From Aphodoplasma sp045541115 (GTDB lineage Bacteria > Bacillota > Clostridia > UBA1381 > UMGS1253): 64,000 nucleotides of DNA. Every line of letters begins with the position of its first letter. Position 1 is the first letter of the stretch. The notes beneath the pieces were generated by a model, which ran no database searches, was not told where the DNA came from, and saw nothing but the letters and a program-made list of their open reading frames with translations. The stretch lies in assembly GCA_045541115.1 (NCBI GenBank), contig JAZQIM010000003.1:1-64000 (forward strand). The letters are read 5' to 3'. The position numbers and the translations under genes were made by a program. Positions 22,735 through 32,684 of this stretch are shown piece by piece.

Positions 22735-24102
22735 TTAGTCGCGAACTAGCGCAAGTGCTTGTGCGACGCTCTTTACATAGATTAATTCTACGCTTGTTTT
22801 ATATCCTTGCAATGAGCTTTTACTGCTGTATGGAACCATACATTTTTTAAAGCCGAGTTTTTCGATTTCACTTATTCTCTGGGGGAGTCTGTTTACGGCG
22901 CGAATTTCACCTGTTAGACCGATTTCGCCGATAAAAACCATATCCTCAGGAAGAGTAAATGAACGAAATCCTGATGCAATAGCCATCGCTACGCCTAAGT
23001 CAGCAGCAGGCTCGTCAATTTTTATGCCGCCAACAACATTTACATAGGCATCCTGATTTGACAGATTCATTCCTACACGCTTTTCCAAAACGGCAATAAG
23101 CATTGCGATTCTGTTATAATCTATGCCGTTTGATGTGCGTCTTGGCATGCCGTAAACTGTCGTTGAAAGAAGAGCCTGTATTTCGGCGAGTAGTGGCCTT
23201 GTTCCTTCTAAGGCGCAAATAACGCTTGTGCCGGCAACTTCCGTCGGACGACCTTCAAGAAGAGCGATAGATGGGTTTAAAACTTCGCGAAGGCCAATGT
23301 CACACATTTCAAAAACGCCGATTTCATTTGTCGAACCAAAGCGGTTTTTCACGCCGCGCAAAACTCTGTAATTTTGATGACGCTCGCCCTCAAAGTAAAG
23401 CACACAATCCACCATATGTTCAAGAACCTTCGGACCTGCGATACCGCCGTCTTTTGTAACATGGCCTACTACGAAAATTGAAATGGCATTTTCTTTGGCT
23501 TTTCGCATCAGAGTCATTGTTACATCACGCACCTGAGACACACTTCCGGGAGCAGAATTTACAGATGGGGAATACATCGTTTGTATAGAGTCAATTATAA
23601 CTATTTTAGGTGAAATTTCGTCAATATTTTTTGTAATATGGTCTGTATTAACCTGCGAAACAATATATAGAGAATCGTTTGTAATACCAAGGCGTTCGGC
23701 ACGCATTTTAAGCTGATTAGCTGATTCTTCGCCGGAAACATACAGTATTTTTTCGTCTGTTTTAACTGTTTTGCAAAGCTGCAAAAGAAGAGTAGATTTA
23801 CCAATGCCGGGGTCGCCGCCAACTAAAACAAGCGAGCCTGAAACGATGCCGCCGCCAAGTACTCTGTCAAATTCGCTTATGCCGCTCGAAAATCTGATTT
23901 CATTTTCGGAGTTTATTTCATCGAGTTTTAAAGGAGATGACAGCGATGAATCTGCGGCAAGTTTATTTGTATTTGCCGGTTGTTTTGTCACAGCCTCTTC
24001 TTCAACAAGAGAATTCCATGCACCGCATGCAGGGCATTTTCCGTACCACTTTGTAGTTTCATTTCCGCATTCACTGCAAAAAAACACGACTTTGTTTTTC
24101 AT
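22735..24102 (-). CDS. radA: DNA repair protein RadA
   Basis: This 455-residue protein has an N-terminal four-cysteine zinc finger (FFCSECGNETTKWYGKCPACG). A RecA-like ATPase follows with P-loop GGDPGIGKST and the RadA signature KNRFGSTNE. The C-terminal Lon-like domain contains GGIKIDEPAADLGVAMAIAS. RadA promotes branch migration during recombinational repair. Length and order are normal. Confidence 0.97.
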   Translation of the reverse strand: MKNKVVFFCSECGNETTKWYGKCPACGAWNSLVEEEAVTKQPANTNKLAADSSLSSPLKLDEINSENEIRFSSGISEFDRVLGGGIVSGSLVLVGGDPGIGKSTLLLQLCKTVKTDEKILYVSGEESANQLKMRAERLGITNDSLYIVSQVNTDHITKNIDEISPKIVIIDSIQTMYSPSVNSAPGSVSQVRDVTMTLMRKAKENAISIFVVGHVTKDGGIAGPKVLEHMVDCVLYFEGERHQNYRVLRGVKNRFGSTNEIGVFEMCDIGLREVLNPSIALLEGRPTEVAGTSVICALEGTRPLLAEIQALLSTTVYGMPRRTSNGIDYNRIAMLIAVLEKRVGMNLSNQDAYVNVVGGIKIDEPAADLGVAMAIASGFRSFTLPEDMVFIGEIGLTGEIRAVNRLPQRISEIEKLGFKKCMVPYSSKSSLQGYKTSVELIYVKSVAQALALVRD

Positions 24103-24131
24103 ATGAATACTCCTTTTGTTTTTTGGAATTT

Positions 24132-24172
24132 ATAAAAAGTGCTTTCGGAAAATTGATCCGAAAGCACTTTAA
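24132..24172 (-). terminator. Strong terminator after the zinc-ribbon membrane protein gene
   Basis: A 14-bp perfect stem pairs 24136-24149 with 24157-24170 around a 7-base loop and is followed by T on the - strand. It lies between the 24184 gene end and the radA start region. Confidence 0.9.
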
Positions 24173-24183
24173 AAAGTCAGGTA

Positions 24184-26046
24184 TTACTCAAAGAGAATAG
24201 TTGAAATGTTTGTGTCAACAACGCTTGGTGATCCGCTGCCTTTCCACATATAGAGGTCATGTGTGCTTGTTTCGTTGTTAATATTTTTGATGTATAATAA
24301 GCTTTTATCTCCTCTTAAATAGAAGGAAGCATATGCGCCGGCATCTATAATATTTGCTTTTGAGTTGCCTGTTGTAGAAACAACACAAAGATTTCCTGTA
24401 TAAGTTTGTGTATCAATGTTGTTTACATAGACAACCTTCTTGCCGCTTGGTGAAAGCTTATATCCTGATGTGAACACACCCTCGCCTAAAAGCTTTGTCT
24501 TGCCATTTGTATATGAATAGAGGTTTCCTGTGCCGGTAGAAAGATCAACATCTGTCATATATATAACAACTTTGCCATCTCTTGAAGCGGTAAAGTAGGT
24601 AACTCCTTCAGCAATTACTTTATCTTTGCCGCCACCGAAAAGTGTTTCTTTTCTTATATGAAGATTTCCTTTTGAAGTTGTCTGGTCAAAACCATCGATG
24701 TAGTAAATTGTTTTAAAATCGTTTGATGCAGCTGCATGTTGTGCTGTCATAAGTTCCTGTGCAATTTCAACGGCATCTTTGCCTTTTTTCTTAAGATACA
24801 TATTTGGTGAGCCTGTAGGGGATGTTGAGTCTTCCGGAGTCTTTGCAAGAAGGAAGTTTTCATTCTCAATATCAATAGTAAAGAAGCCCATCAAGTCATC
24901 CATTATAGGTTTTGACTTATTATTTGAATTAATGCTGAAATTAAAATTATTATTTTCGTCAGCTGTGATTAAACCGAGCTTATTTGAAAAACTTGATGCC
25001 ATAATATAATCGCTTAAAATATTGTTTGATATAAGCTTAGGGGCTTTTGATGCTCTTGCTTTGTATAACTCAAATGTATAGTTTGTTTCGTTGAGGTTTT
25101 TTAGATAAAGAGCCTCGCCGTTATCTGATATTTTAACACCCATAACAACTTCGTCGTCAATTTTTAAAGGAGTTTTACCTATTTTAACAGTATAAAGCTC
25201 GCCTAATCTCGTTTCGGGGTTAACATTTTCGAAAAATGCTATTGCTTTACCATTTTCGCTTACCATAGATGATTGGTAAAGTGATTGGTTTGCAATAAGC
25301 TGTGGCTCGATACCTTTTGTGTAATAATATAGTTTACATGTAAATGTGGAAACATCAAGGTCTGTTCCGTATACAACAGTCTTACCGTTTTCGGAGATAG
25401 AAAAGCCTTGAAGAACGTTGTCTGCAATGTGTATTTTATCCTTGCCGTTATAACTTACGTAAAGAGAACCTGAATATGTTGCGTAGTCATAATTTTCAAG
25501 GAAATATATAATTTTACCGTCTTTTGACTGAATTGTTGTCTGACTGTGTGAAGTAAAAGGAACCGATGTATCTTGTGTTAAAGAATCAGAAACCATAACC
25601 GGATCGCCAAACACAGATTTTTGGTATATAGAAAAATCCTTAATGTATGAAATTGCGAAATTGGAACGGTCAACAGGTATGTCATATTTTGGAGCAAATA
25701 TTCCTGTAAACGCTATCCAAAGAACGATAGCAATAATAATAAGCGCAATTAAACCGGAAAATGAAACGAGCTTAACTTTTTTCTTGGTAACTTGCTCATT
25801 GTAATCGACGATTTTTTGTTCAACAACTTCGTTTTCGATAATCTCGTCAACAACCTCGCTATCAGCAATTTCATTATCGGAAATTACATCTTCGACAGCC
25901 TCTTCTTCAACGATTTCACTTTCTTCGGCTACATCAACAATTTCGTTTTCTTCAAGTTCAAGAGCCTCATCGTTAAGGGGTGTACCGCAATTTTTGCACA
26001 CAATATCTTCGGGTGCGTTTTCATAAGAACAATTTTTACAAATCAT
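24184..26046 (-). CDS. Zinc-ribbon, acidic-linker, single-pass protein with extracellular propeller-like repeats
   Basis: This is a 620-residue protein. Residues 3-20 form a zinc ribbon (CKNC...CKNC). Residues about 28-80 are almost only acidic and hydrophobic residues (EEN, EVVDE, VVEQKIVD). One membrane helix at about 95-115 (LIALIIIAIVLWIAFTG) follows. The remaining ~500 residues outside contain recurring units such as SENGKTVVYGTD, SDNGEALYLKN and SRDGKVVIYMTD, about seven to ten times, each with Tyr-rich strands. This resembles a TolB/WD-type beta propeller. I know no function; a sensor of cell-surface state is one guess. It has its own terminator. Confidence 0.75.
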   Translation of the reverse strand: MICKNCSYENAPEDIVCKNCGTPLNDEALELEENEIVDVAEESEIVEEEAVEDVISDNEIADSEVVDEIIENEVVEQKIVDYNEQVTKKKVKLVSFSGLIALIIIAIVLWIAFTGIFAPKYDIPVDRSNFAISYIKDFSIYQKSVFGDPVMVSDSLTQDTSVPFTSHSQTTIQSKDGKIIYFLENYDYATYSGSLYVSYNGKDKIHIADNVLQGFSISENGKTVVYGTDLDVSTFTCKLYYYTKGIEPQLIANQSLYQSSMVSENGKAIAFFENVNPETRLGELYTVKIGKTPLKIDDEVVMGVKISDNGEALYLKNLNETNYTFELYKARASKAPKLISNNILSDYIMASSFSNKLGLITADENNNFNFSINSNNKSKPIMDDLMGFFTIDIENENFLLAKTPEDSTSPTGSPNMYLKKKGKDAVEIAQELMTAQHAAASNDFKTIYYIDGFDQTTSKGNLHIRKETLFGGGKDKVIAEGVTYFTASRDGKVVIYMTDVDLSTGTGNLYSYTNGKTKLLGEGVFTSGYKLSPSGKKVVYVNNIDTQTYTGNLCVVSTTGNSKANIIDAGAYASFYLRGDKSLLYIKNINNETSTHDLYMWKGSGSPSVVDTNISTILFE

Positions 26047-26269
26047 TTTCTACATCCTCTCATTACGTAATAGAACAATATATAAAATTATATAAAATCA
26101 CCTTTATTCTACACTAAAATTTTTTAAAGTGCAATATATAATATAAATTTAATTATAAATTTTTTATGAACTTGTATTAAATTTATTGATAATTTTTTAG
26201 CTTTGTATTGCAAATAAAATAAAAAAGATATATTATAAAACAAACGATAAAAGAGAGGAAAGGATACAG
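26047..26269. promoter_or_regulatory. Divergent intergenic region with rdgB promoter
   Basis: This 223-base AT-rich gap separates two divergent genes. On the + strand TTGCAA (26208-26213), 17 bases, TATTAT (26231-26236) is a plausible sigma-A promoter for rdgB. No RNA gene or repeat was recognised. Confidence 0.5.
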
Positions 26270-26857
26270 ATGAAAATATTAGCAGCTACAAACAACGCCG
26301 GCAAGGTAAAGGAAATACGCGCGATTTTGGGAGCACTGGGTCACGAAGTGTTAAGCTTAAAGGATATGGGAATAGAAATTGATGTAGAAGAAACAGGCAC
26401 AACATTTGAAGAAAATGCATTTATAAAAGCCCGCGCAATCGCCGATATAACAGATTGTGCTGTTATTGCAGACGATTCAGGATTATGTGTCGATGCACTT
26501 GGCGGTGAGCCGGGAGTATACTCGGCAAGATATGCAGGCGAAGGTGCGAGCGATGAAGAGCTTGTAGCAAAGTTACTTATAAATATGAAGGATGTAAAAG
26601 AAGAAAACAGGGGGGCACATTTTGTAAGCGTCGTTGCGCTTGTTTTGCCTGACAAGAGAGAATACAGCGCTATGGGTTGCGCTGATGGACGTATTACATT
26701 TGAACCATCAGGAAACGGCGGTTTTGGATATGACCCGGTTTTTTATTCTGATGAAATAAAAAAAACATATGCACAAATGAGTGCAGACGAAAAAAATAAA
26801 ATCAGTCACAGATACAGAGCGCTTATAAAAATGAAGGAGATTATGGAAAACCTTTAA
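26270..26857 (+). CDS. rdgB: RdgB/HAM1 non-canonical purine NTP pyrophosphatase
   Basis: This 195-residue protein hydrolyses ITP, dITP and XTP to monophosphates, keeping deaminated purines out of nucleic acids. It opens with ILAATNNAGKVKEIRAIL, the substrate-binding start of the family. DDSGLCVDALGGEPGVYSARYAG holds the catalytic Asp, and GFGYDPVF and SHRYRAL close the active site. Length is normal. GAGAGGAAAGG precedes the ATG. Confidence 0.96.
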   Translation: MKILAATNNAGKVKEIRAILGALGHEVLSLKDMGIEIDVEETGTTFEENAFIKARAIADITDCAVIADDSGLCVDALGGEPGVYSARYAGEGASDEELVAKLLINMKDVKEENRGAHFVSVVALVLPDKREYSAMGCADGRITFEPSGNGGFGYDPVFYSDEIKKTYAQMSADEKNKISHRYRALIKMKEIMENL

Positions 26858-26962
26858 AACGATAAATAAAACATATAAAACAAAAAAATAACATAGAATG
26901 GTAAAAACATGCTATATATTTATGTGCAGATTTTGTCAGAGTAACTTTGGAGGCGAGATTTA

Positions 26963-28087
26963 GTGAAAAAATATTTAGTTATTGCTTTTAGCATTCTTTT
27001 TTTATGCATCAATTTAATACAAATGCCACAAAAAACGATGGCTATATCGGCGCAAAGCTACTGTGTAATAGATAAGCTTACAGGCAGAATATTATATGAA
27101 AAATCCTCTGGATTAAAGCATGGAATGGCAAGTACAACAAAAATTATGACGGCGATTGTAGCACTTGAAAATGCCGCGCCTGACAGCGTTGCTACGGTAA
27201 GCTATAACGCGTCGCGCACGGAAGGCTCGTCGCTTTATTTAAAACCAGGAGAGAAAATGAGTGTTATAGATCTTGTGTATGGGCTCATGCTTAATTCCGG
27301 AAACGATGCGGCAGTTGTTCTTGCAGAGCATATAGGGGGAAGTGTGGAAAATTTTGCATTGATGATGAATGAGCTTGCACAAAAAATCGGCGCAAATTCG
27401 ACACATTTTACAAATCCGAACGGTCTTTATGATGATATGCATTATACGACTGCATACGACCTTGCACTTATTACTCGATATGCATTAAATAACGAAATGT
27501 TTGGGCAAATTGTATCGACAAAAAAACATACGATCCAGACAATTGGAAATGAAAGAAAGATATATCTTTCAAACCATAATAAACTTCTTAATACTCTCGA
27601 TGGATGTGACGGAGTAAAAACGGGTTATACTAAAAAGACGGGCAGATGCCTTGTATCATCTGTATCTCGTAACGGTTGGCAGGCGATTTGTGTTACAATA
27701 AATGCTTCTGACGACTGGAATGACCATAAGACGCTTATAAACAGAGCGTTTTCGGAGTATAGCCCCAAAAAGATCATTTCAAAAGGCCAGTACATAAAAA
27801 CGATAAGTGTGTTAGATGGCGTAAGTGACAGTGTTGGAGCGGTAGCAACGCAGGATATATTTGTGGCTGTGAAAGAAAATGAGGACATTGATTATGAAAT
27901 AGTGTATAAATTGTGTGGCGAAATAAATGCACCGGTAGAAAATAATCAAAACATTGGATGCATTGATGTTGTATATAACAACAAAATTTTTGCAAGCGTA
28001 AGTGTGGTTACCAACGACTCTGTTGAGATGACAAAAAAGGCAAATTATTTAGGAAAATTATTGCTTATTTTAAAAAGCTTTGTGTAG
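26963..28087 (+). CDS. D-alanyl-D-alanine carboxypeptidase (DacF-like)
   Basis: This is a 374-residue penicillin-binding protein of the S11 peptidase family. A signal peptide covers about residues 1-28. Active-site motifs are in order: SxxK as STTKIM (about 57), SGN (about 113) and KTG (about 219, in DGVKTGYTKKTG). A C-terminal beta domain and a hydrophobic end (LGKLLLILKSF) suggest a membrane anchor. It trims the terminal D-Ala from peptidoglycan stems. Several clostridial homologues are sporulation genes, but I see no clear sporulation promoter here. It starts at GTG, with GGAGG at 26950. Confidence 0.92.
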   Translation: MKKYLVIAFSILFLCINLIQMPQKTMAISAQSYCVIDKLTGRILYEKSSGLKHGMASTTKIMTAIVALENAAPDSVATVSYNASRTEGSSLYLKPGEKMSVIDLVYGLMLNSGNDAAVVLAEHIGGSVENFALMMNELAQKIGANSTHFTNPNGLYDDMHYTTAYDLALITRYALNNEMFGQIVSTKKHTIQTIGNERKIYLSNHNKLLNTLDGCDGVKTGYTKKTGRCLVSSVSRNGWQAICVTINASDDWNDHKTLINRAFSEYSPKKIISKGQYIKTISVLDGVSDSVGAVATQDIFVAVKENEDIDYEIVYKLCGEINAPVENNQNIGCIDVVYNNKIFASVSVVTNDSVEMTKKANYLGKLLLILKSFV

Positions 28088-28314
28088 AAAATGTATAATT
28101 TTAGAAAATGTATTTTTTTAATATTATATAAAATATCCATAAGAATAATTTTATAATATGTTAAAATTGCACTATTTGCAAAACCAAAATTATGCAAAAG
28201 GGAGAATGTAAACATGACTGATGTTTTCGTCTTGACCAGAGCATTTTGCATAAAATATAATTAAATTAGACAAAGAAACTTGTCGAAAATTATTTTTTAA
28301 GGAGGCGTATACAA
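28088..28314. promoter_or_regulatory. Intergenic region with promoter and long inverted repeat
   Basis: TTGACC (28232-28237), 18 bases, TATAAT (28256-28261) is a good promoter for the large secreted protein at 28315. A perfect 10-base inverted pair, TTATGCAAAA (28190-28199) and TTTTGCATAA (28244-28253), brackets the -35 box and runs into the spacer. That placement suits an operator. No RNA gene was recognised. Confidence 0.5.
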
Positions 28315-31300
28315 ATGAGAAAAATGAAAAGGAAAACTATGCAAGCGATAACACTTATACTCACGCTTGCGATGACACTGAGTCTGTTTACAGGCGTTCC
28401 CACTATGGGCGAGGAGACAGATGGAACAATAACATTCACGGATGTTCTTACACGAAAAACATTATTCGACGGTTCTGCTGCAATTGAAGCAGAAGATATA
28501 ATTGTAAATCCGAATATGTTTGGTAGTGTAGAGATTGAATCTGCATCTGGTGGAAAAAGAGCAATAGTAAAAGCCAGCAATCTAACACAGCCGGCTGATG
28601 GCACATCTGCAGGACTAGGTTTTGAAGTTGTAGCTGATGCTGCAGCATCGTATTCAGTTTGGATGCGCCATGTTAACCTTAATGGCGGCACCGACTCAGT
28701 ATGGGTTTCGCTAAATGACAGCAAATATTCATACAAAACTATTAATGCAGGTTATTCAGCAGATACGAATGATTATAAGTGGATGAATATTGGCACACTT
28801 ACTGCTGAAGCAGTGGGAGATGTTCTTAAATTTCGCATAATATCTCGAGAGACATGTATATATGATAAGTTTATAATTACTCGTCATCAAACATATGTAC
28901 CTACAGGCATGGGTGATTTCCCTGTTCAACAATTTGCCGCGGTTCAAGGTTCTGTTATATTAGAAGCAGAAGATGTGATAGTTGACACAAACATGATTGG
29001 AACTGCAGAGGTAGCAAGTGCATCCGGAGGAAAGAGAGCAATAGTAAAAGCCTGCTATTCGACAACTCCAGAAATTGCTAGAATGCCTGGATTAGGATTT
29101 GAAGTATTGACGGAGCAACCGGGAACATATTCCGTTTGGATGCGTCATATCAATACTGATGGCGGCACAGACTCAATGTGGCTTTCAGTAAACGGCAGTG
29201 CATATTCGTACAAAGGTATTGATGCAGGAGATTCTGTAGACACGCACGATTACAAATGGATGAATATTGCCAGCGTTACAGTAGCTAATGCGGGTGAAAA
29301 AGTTGCAATTCGTATAGTATCTCGTGAGAGATGTATATTTGATAAATTTATAATTACAAGAAACGAAACATATGTACCTACAGGCATGGGCGAAGTTCCG
29401 CCTGAACAATATGAGAGCTTTGCTGCAACAAACGGTTCTGTTATGATTGAAGCTGAGGATGTGATAGTTAATTCAAGTTTGGTATCCGAAGTGGCAGCAG
29501 AGAGCGCATCGGGTGGTAAAAAAGTTAATGCTATAGCAATAAATATGACACAACCGGCAGATCTTGCTCTTGCAGGACTTGGCTTTGAAGTAAGTGCGGA
29601 CGAAATAGGCGAATACGCATTGTGGGCACGTGTAATAGTATTGAGCGGTGGCAGCGACTCTATATGGGCGTCGTTAAACACAACATCGTATGTTAACAAG
29701 CTTCTCGGCAGCGATTATTCTGTCGATAATGATGACTACAAATGGGTAAAAATTGGTTCGGTTACAACGACAACGGCTAATGAAGATTTTCTTATTCGTC
29801 TTATCCCGAGAGAACTTGCGGTTTATGACAAATTTATTTTGACAACGAATGCGTTGTTTATTCCAACAGGAACAGGCTCTTTGCCGACAACATCAGCTGG
29901 CGAACCGGCAATACTACCTTCCGGGGTTTATCCATTGCCTTCTGTAACTCCGCCTGCGGAGCATCCGAGAGTTATGTTCCGTGAATCAGACCTTGAAGTA
30001 ATAAGAGATAACATGGAAGCGGCAGAAATTGCTCCTGCGATTACAAAGTTTAACGAGTATGTTGCGCAGACATTTACGGGCATATTGCCGGCAGAATCAT
30101 ATGAAGGCAAAGGAAATTACAGTCAAGACGGTCTTGCAATTATTGAGGCAAAAGCATTTGATTATGCTTTAAATGGTAATGAAACAAGTGGTCAAGCAGC
30201 AATTGATGCGATGTTTAACTATCTGGAAACATATGAATATCCACATGTTGCTGATAATTCGCGTCAAACTGGACATATGTTGTTTACAACTGCAGAGGTT
30301 TATGACTGGTGCTATCCTCTTATGACAGATGACGAGAGAGAAGAAATGGTTGTATTGGCTCAAACACACTCAATTACCATGGAGGTAGGCTTCCCGCCAG
30401 GTGCACAGTCAGCTTTTGACAGCCATGGTGGTGAAATGCAGTTCATGCGTGACTGGCTCGCATTTGCCATTGCTACATATGACGAATATCCTGACATGTA
30501 CAATTATGTAGGTGGAAGATTCTTTAGTGAATATGTAGAACCGAGAAATTACTGGTATGAATCAGAAACTCATTCACAAGGTAATAGCTACGGTACGAGC
30601 AGCCGTCATGAACCTGAACTATGGGGTCAGTGGCTAATATACCGTATGTCAGGACAAACTCCGTATTCTGCTGATATGGGTCAGTTAAATTATGAGTGGA
30701 TATACAAACGTCGTCCTGATGGACAGCTTCTGCGTGAAGGTGACGATTACAATGAAAATCTTAAATTAAAAAATACATACTGGTATACACTTGCAGGACC
30801 ATTGTTCTATGCATCAAGCTTCTACGAAGACCCGATACTTAAAAAAGAGTTCTTCAGAGAAAGTGGATTTAATAACTTTGATAACTGGGCTTGGTCACGT
30901 ACCCCGGTACAGTATATTGTGTTTAATGATCCTACAATAGGTACGGAAGATAAAGCGACTCTTCCTTTAACTAAATATTTCCCGGAACCGAGCGGCAGTA
31001 TGGTTGCTCGTACAGGTTGGAATATGGGAATGAATTCGCCTGATGTTCTCGCGTATATGAAGATAGGTGGCCATTATTCGTCAGACCACGCTCATCGTGA
31101 CGCAGGTAATTTCCAGATTTACTATAAGGGAGCTCTTGCATCTGAATCCGGTTGGTATGAATTATATAACACAGACCACGATGTAAACTATAACAAGACA
31201 GCTGCGGCACACAATACGTTCCTTATAGAAACAGAAGATAATCCTGATGGCGATCAAAGAACATATACATCTGCAATGATGACAGGAAACGATACGGCTG

Positions 31301-32556
31301 AAGTGCTCGCACAAGAGTTCGGTCCTGATATTCAATATCCGGAATATAGCTACATTTCGGGTGATATAGCAAACACATACAGCGATGATGTAAGTGAAGC
31401 GATTCGTTCAATGATATTTATGCCTCTTGAAGATGAAGATCATCCTGCTGCTTTTGTAGTATTCGATAAGATTACGACTGATTCAGCGACTGCAACGAAA
31501 AAATTCTTGCTTCATATGCAGGAAGAGCCTACAATTTCAGGCAACGTATCTACAATTACAAGAGTTGAAGATGGATATAACGGCAAACTCGTGAATCAGA
31601 CACTTCTTCCGGCTAATGCATCAATTACAAAGCTTGGTGGAGAGGATCAGAGATTCTGGTTTAAAGGTGAAAATCATTATATACTCCAGGAACTTAACGA
31701 AGATTTTGAATTTGGAGGCTATGAATTTGATACACCTATTGTAAATACGGCTTCTTCAATTGAAATGGGTTGGGGAAGAATAGAGATTACACCGACTGCA
31801 TCAAATACAACAGATTATTTCCTTAACGTAATGTATGTAGGCGATGCTGATTCTACAGCACCGGTTGAGCAGGCAACACTTATTGAAACAGATAGTTTTG
31901 CCGGCGCAAAAATACTAAACAGAGTTGCGATGTTTAACAAGAATAAGGCACGCACTAATTCTACAGTGACATTTACAGTACCCGGTAGCGAAACAGCTCT
32001 TAAAGTAAATGTTGCAGGTCTTGTTGCAGGCACATGGCAGATTAAGGTTGGCGACGAAATAATAGGTACACAAATTGCATCGGCAGATGGCGGAATAATA
32101 TATTTTACAGCCCCTGCTGGCAACTATGAGCTTACATACTTAAATGCTACGGCTGACAAGACATTTACAAACAGTGGTGCGCCTGAAGTTGAAGGTATTG
32201 ACGTAATGTATAACAGTAACTATTTGTATACAGAGGTTAAGCCTACAATGATTGGCGGCGAGATAATAGTTCCGTTAAATGAGCTTGCAGAAGCTATGGG
32301 TGCTACTGTTACTTGGAGTGAGGATTTGTCGACTGCAACAATAACTAATGGTGAAACAACAATAGTAATTACAAAGGATAGTCTGACAGCCTATGTTGAT
32401 GGTGTTGCGACAACGCTTCCCGCTGCTGCAACTATGGTGAGCGATAGCTTTGCTGTGCCGGCAGAGTTTGTGGCACAAACACTTGGTGCAACGGTAAGCT
32501 GGGATTCGTATGGTAAGCTATTAAAGATAACTTATACCGCTCCTGTTGCATCATAA
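28315..32556 (+). CDS. Secreted heparinase II/III-like polysaccharide lyase with three N-terminal repeats
   Basis: This is a 1413-residue exported protein. A signal peptide covers about residues 1-31. Three repeats of about 150 residues (about 53-201, 209-361, 371-525) share SASGGKR/K, YSVWMRH-like and YDKFIITR...TYVPTGMG motifs and look like CBM6/35-type carbohydrate-binding beta domains. From about 545 (EHPRVMFRESDL) an alpha toroid precedes the lyase beta domain with GGHYSSDHAHRDAGNFQIYY. Residues about 1310-1410 resemble the copper-amine-oxidase N-terminal stalk domain (IVPLNELAEAMGATVTW). The enzyme probably cleaves an acidic polysaccharide outside the cell. The substrate is not predictable from sequence alone. 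It has its own promoter and terminator. Confidence 0.85.
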   Translation: MRKMKRKTMQAITLILTLAMTLSLFTGVPTMGEETDGTITFTDVLTRKTLFDGSAAIEAEDIIVNPNMFGSVEIESASGGKRAIVKASNLTQPADGTSAGLGFEVVADAAASYSVWMRHVNLNGGTDSVWVSLNDSKYSYKTINAGYSADTNDYKWMNIGTLTAEAVGDVLKFRIISRETCIYDKFIITRHQTYVPTGMGDFPVQQFAAVQGSVILEAEDVIVDTNMIGTAEVASASGGKRAIVKACYSTTPEIARMPGLGFEVLTEQPGTYSVWMRHINTDGGTDSMWLSVNGSAYSYKGIDAGDSVDTHDYKWMNIASVTVANAGEKVAIRIVSRERCIFDKFIITRNETYVPTGMGEVPPEQYESFAATNGSVMIEAEDVIVNSSLVSEVAAESASGGKKVNAIAINMTQPADLALAGLGFEVSADEIGEYALWARVIVLSGGSDSIWASLNTTSYVNKLLGSDYSVDNDDYKWVKIGSVTTTTANEDFLIRLIPRELAVYDKFILTTNALFIPTGTGSLPTTSAGEPAILPSGVYPLPSVTPPAEHPRVMFRESDLEVIRDNMEAAEIAPAITKFNEYVAQTFTGILPAESYEGKGNYSQDGLAIIEAKAFDYALNGNETSGQAAIDAMFNYLETYEYPHVADNSRQTGHMLFTTAEVYDWCYPLMTDDEREEMVVLAQTHSITMEVGFPPGAQSAFDSHGGEMQFMRDWLAFAIATYDEYPDMYNYVGGRFFSEYVEPRNYWYESETHSQGNSYGTSSRHEPELWGQWLIYRMSGQTPYSADMGQLNYEWIYKRRPDGQLLREGDDYNENLKLKNTYWYTLAGPLFYASSFYEDPILKKEFFRESGFNNFDNWAWSRTPVQYIVFNDPTIGTEDKATLPLTKYFPEPSGSMVARTGWNMGMNSPDVLAYMKIGGHYSSDHAHRDAGNFQIYYKGALASESGWYELYNTDHDVNYNKTAAAHNTFLIETEDNPDGDQRTYTSAMMTGNDTAEVLAQEFGPDIQYPEYSYISGDIANTYSDDVSEAIRSMIFMPLEDEDHPAAFVVFDKITTDSATATKKFLLHMQEEPTISGNVSTITRVEDGYNGKLVNQTLLPANASITKLGGEDQRFWFKGENHYILQELNEDFEFGGYEFDTPIVNTASSIEMGWGRIEITPTASNTTDYFLNVMYVGDADSTAPVEQATLIETDSFAGAKILNRVAMFNKNKARTNSTVTFTVPGSETALKVNVAGLVAGTWQIKVGDEIIGTQIASADGGIIYFTAPAGNYELTYLNATADKTFTNSGAPEVEGIDVMYNSNYLYTEVKPTMIGGEIIVPLNELAEAMGATVTWSEDLSTATITNGETTIVITKDSLTAYVDGVATTLPAAATMVSDSFAVPAEFVAQTLGATVSWDSYGKLLKITYTAPVAS

Positions 32557-32565
32557 AAACTAAAT

Positions 32566-32606
32566 AAAAAAATCCGTCGGCGTCAAATTCGTCGGCGGAT
32601 TTTTTC
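32566..32606 (+). terminator. Terminator after the polysaccharide lyase gene
   Basis: AAAAATCCG pairs with CGGATTTTT, with a partly repeated TCGGCG inner stem, and ends in a T run. It lies 10 bases after the stop codon. Confidence 0.8.
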
Positions 32607-32639
32607 TATGAACAAATATAAAATTTTTAAAATAAATGC

Positions 32640-32668
32640 TTTTCATTATCGTACGTTTGTGCTATACT
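32640..32668 (+). promoter_or_regulatory. uvrB promoter
   Basis: TTTTCA (32640-32645), 17 bases, TATACT (32663-32668) fits sigma-A. The same stretch carries CGTACGTTTGTG, loosely like a Gram-positive LexA box (CGAACrnnnGTTyG), but the match is too weak to call. Confidence 0.5.
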
Positions 32669-32684
32669 ATTATGGGTGATTTTT

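Noticed and set aside
32646..32662. LexA box in the uvrB promoter
   Set aside because: CGTACGTTTGTG differs from the Gram-positive consensus at several positions.
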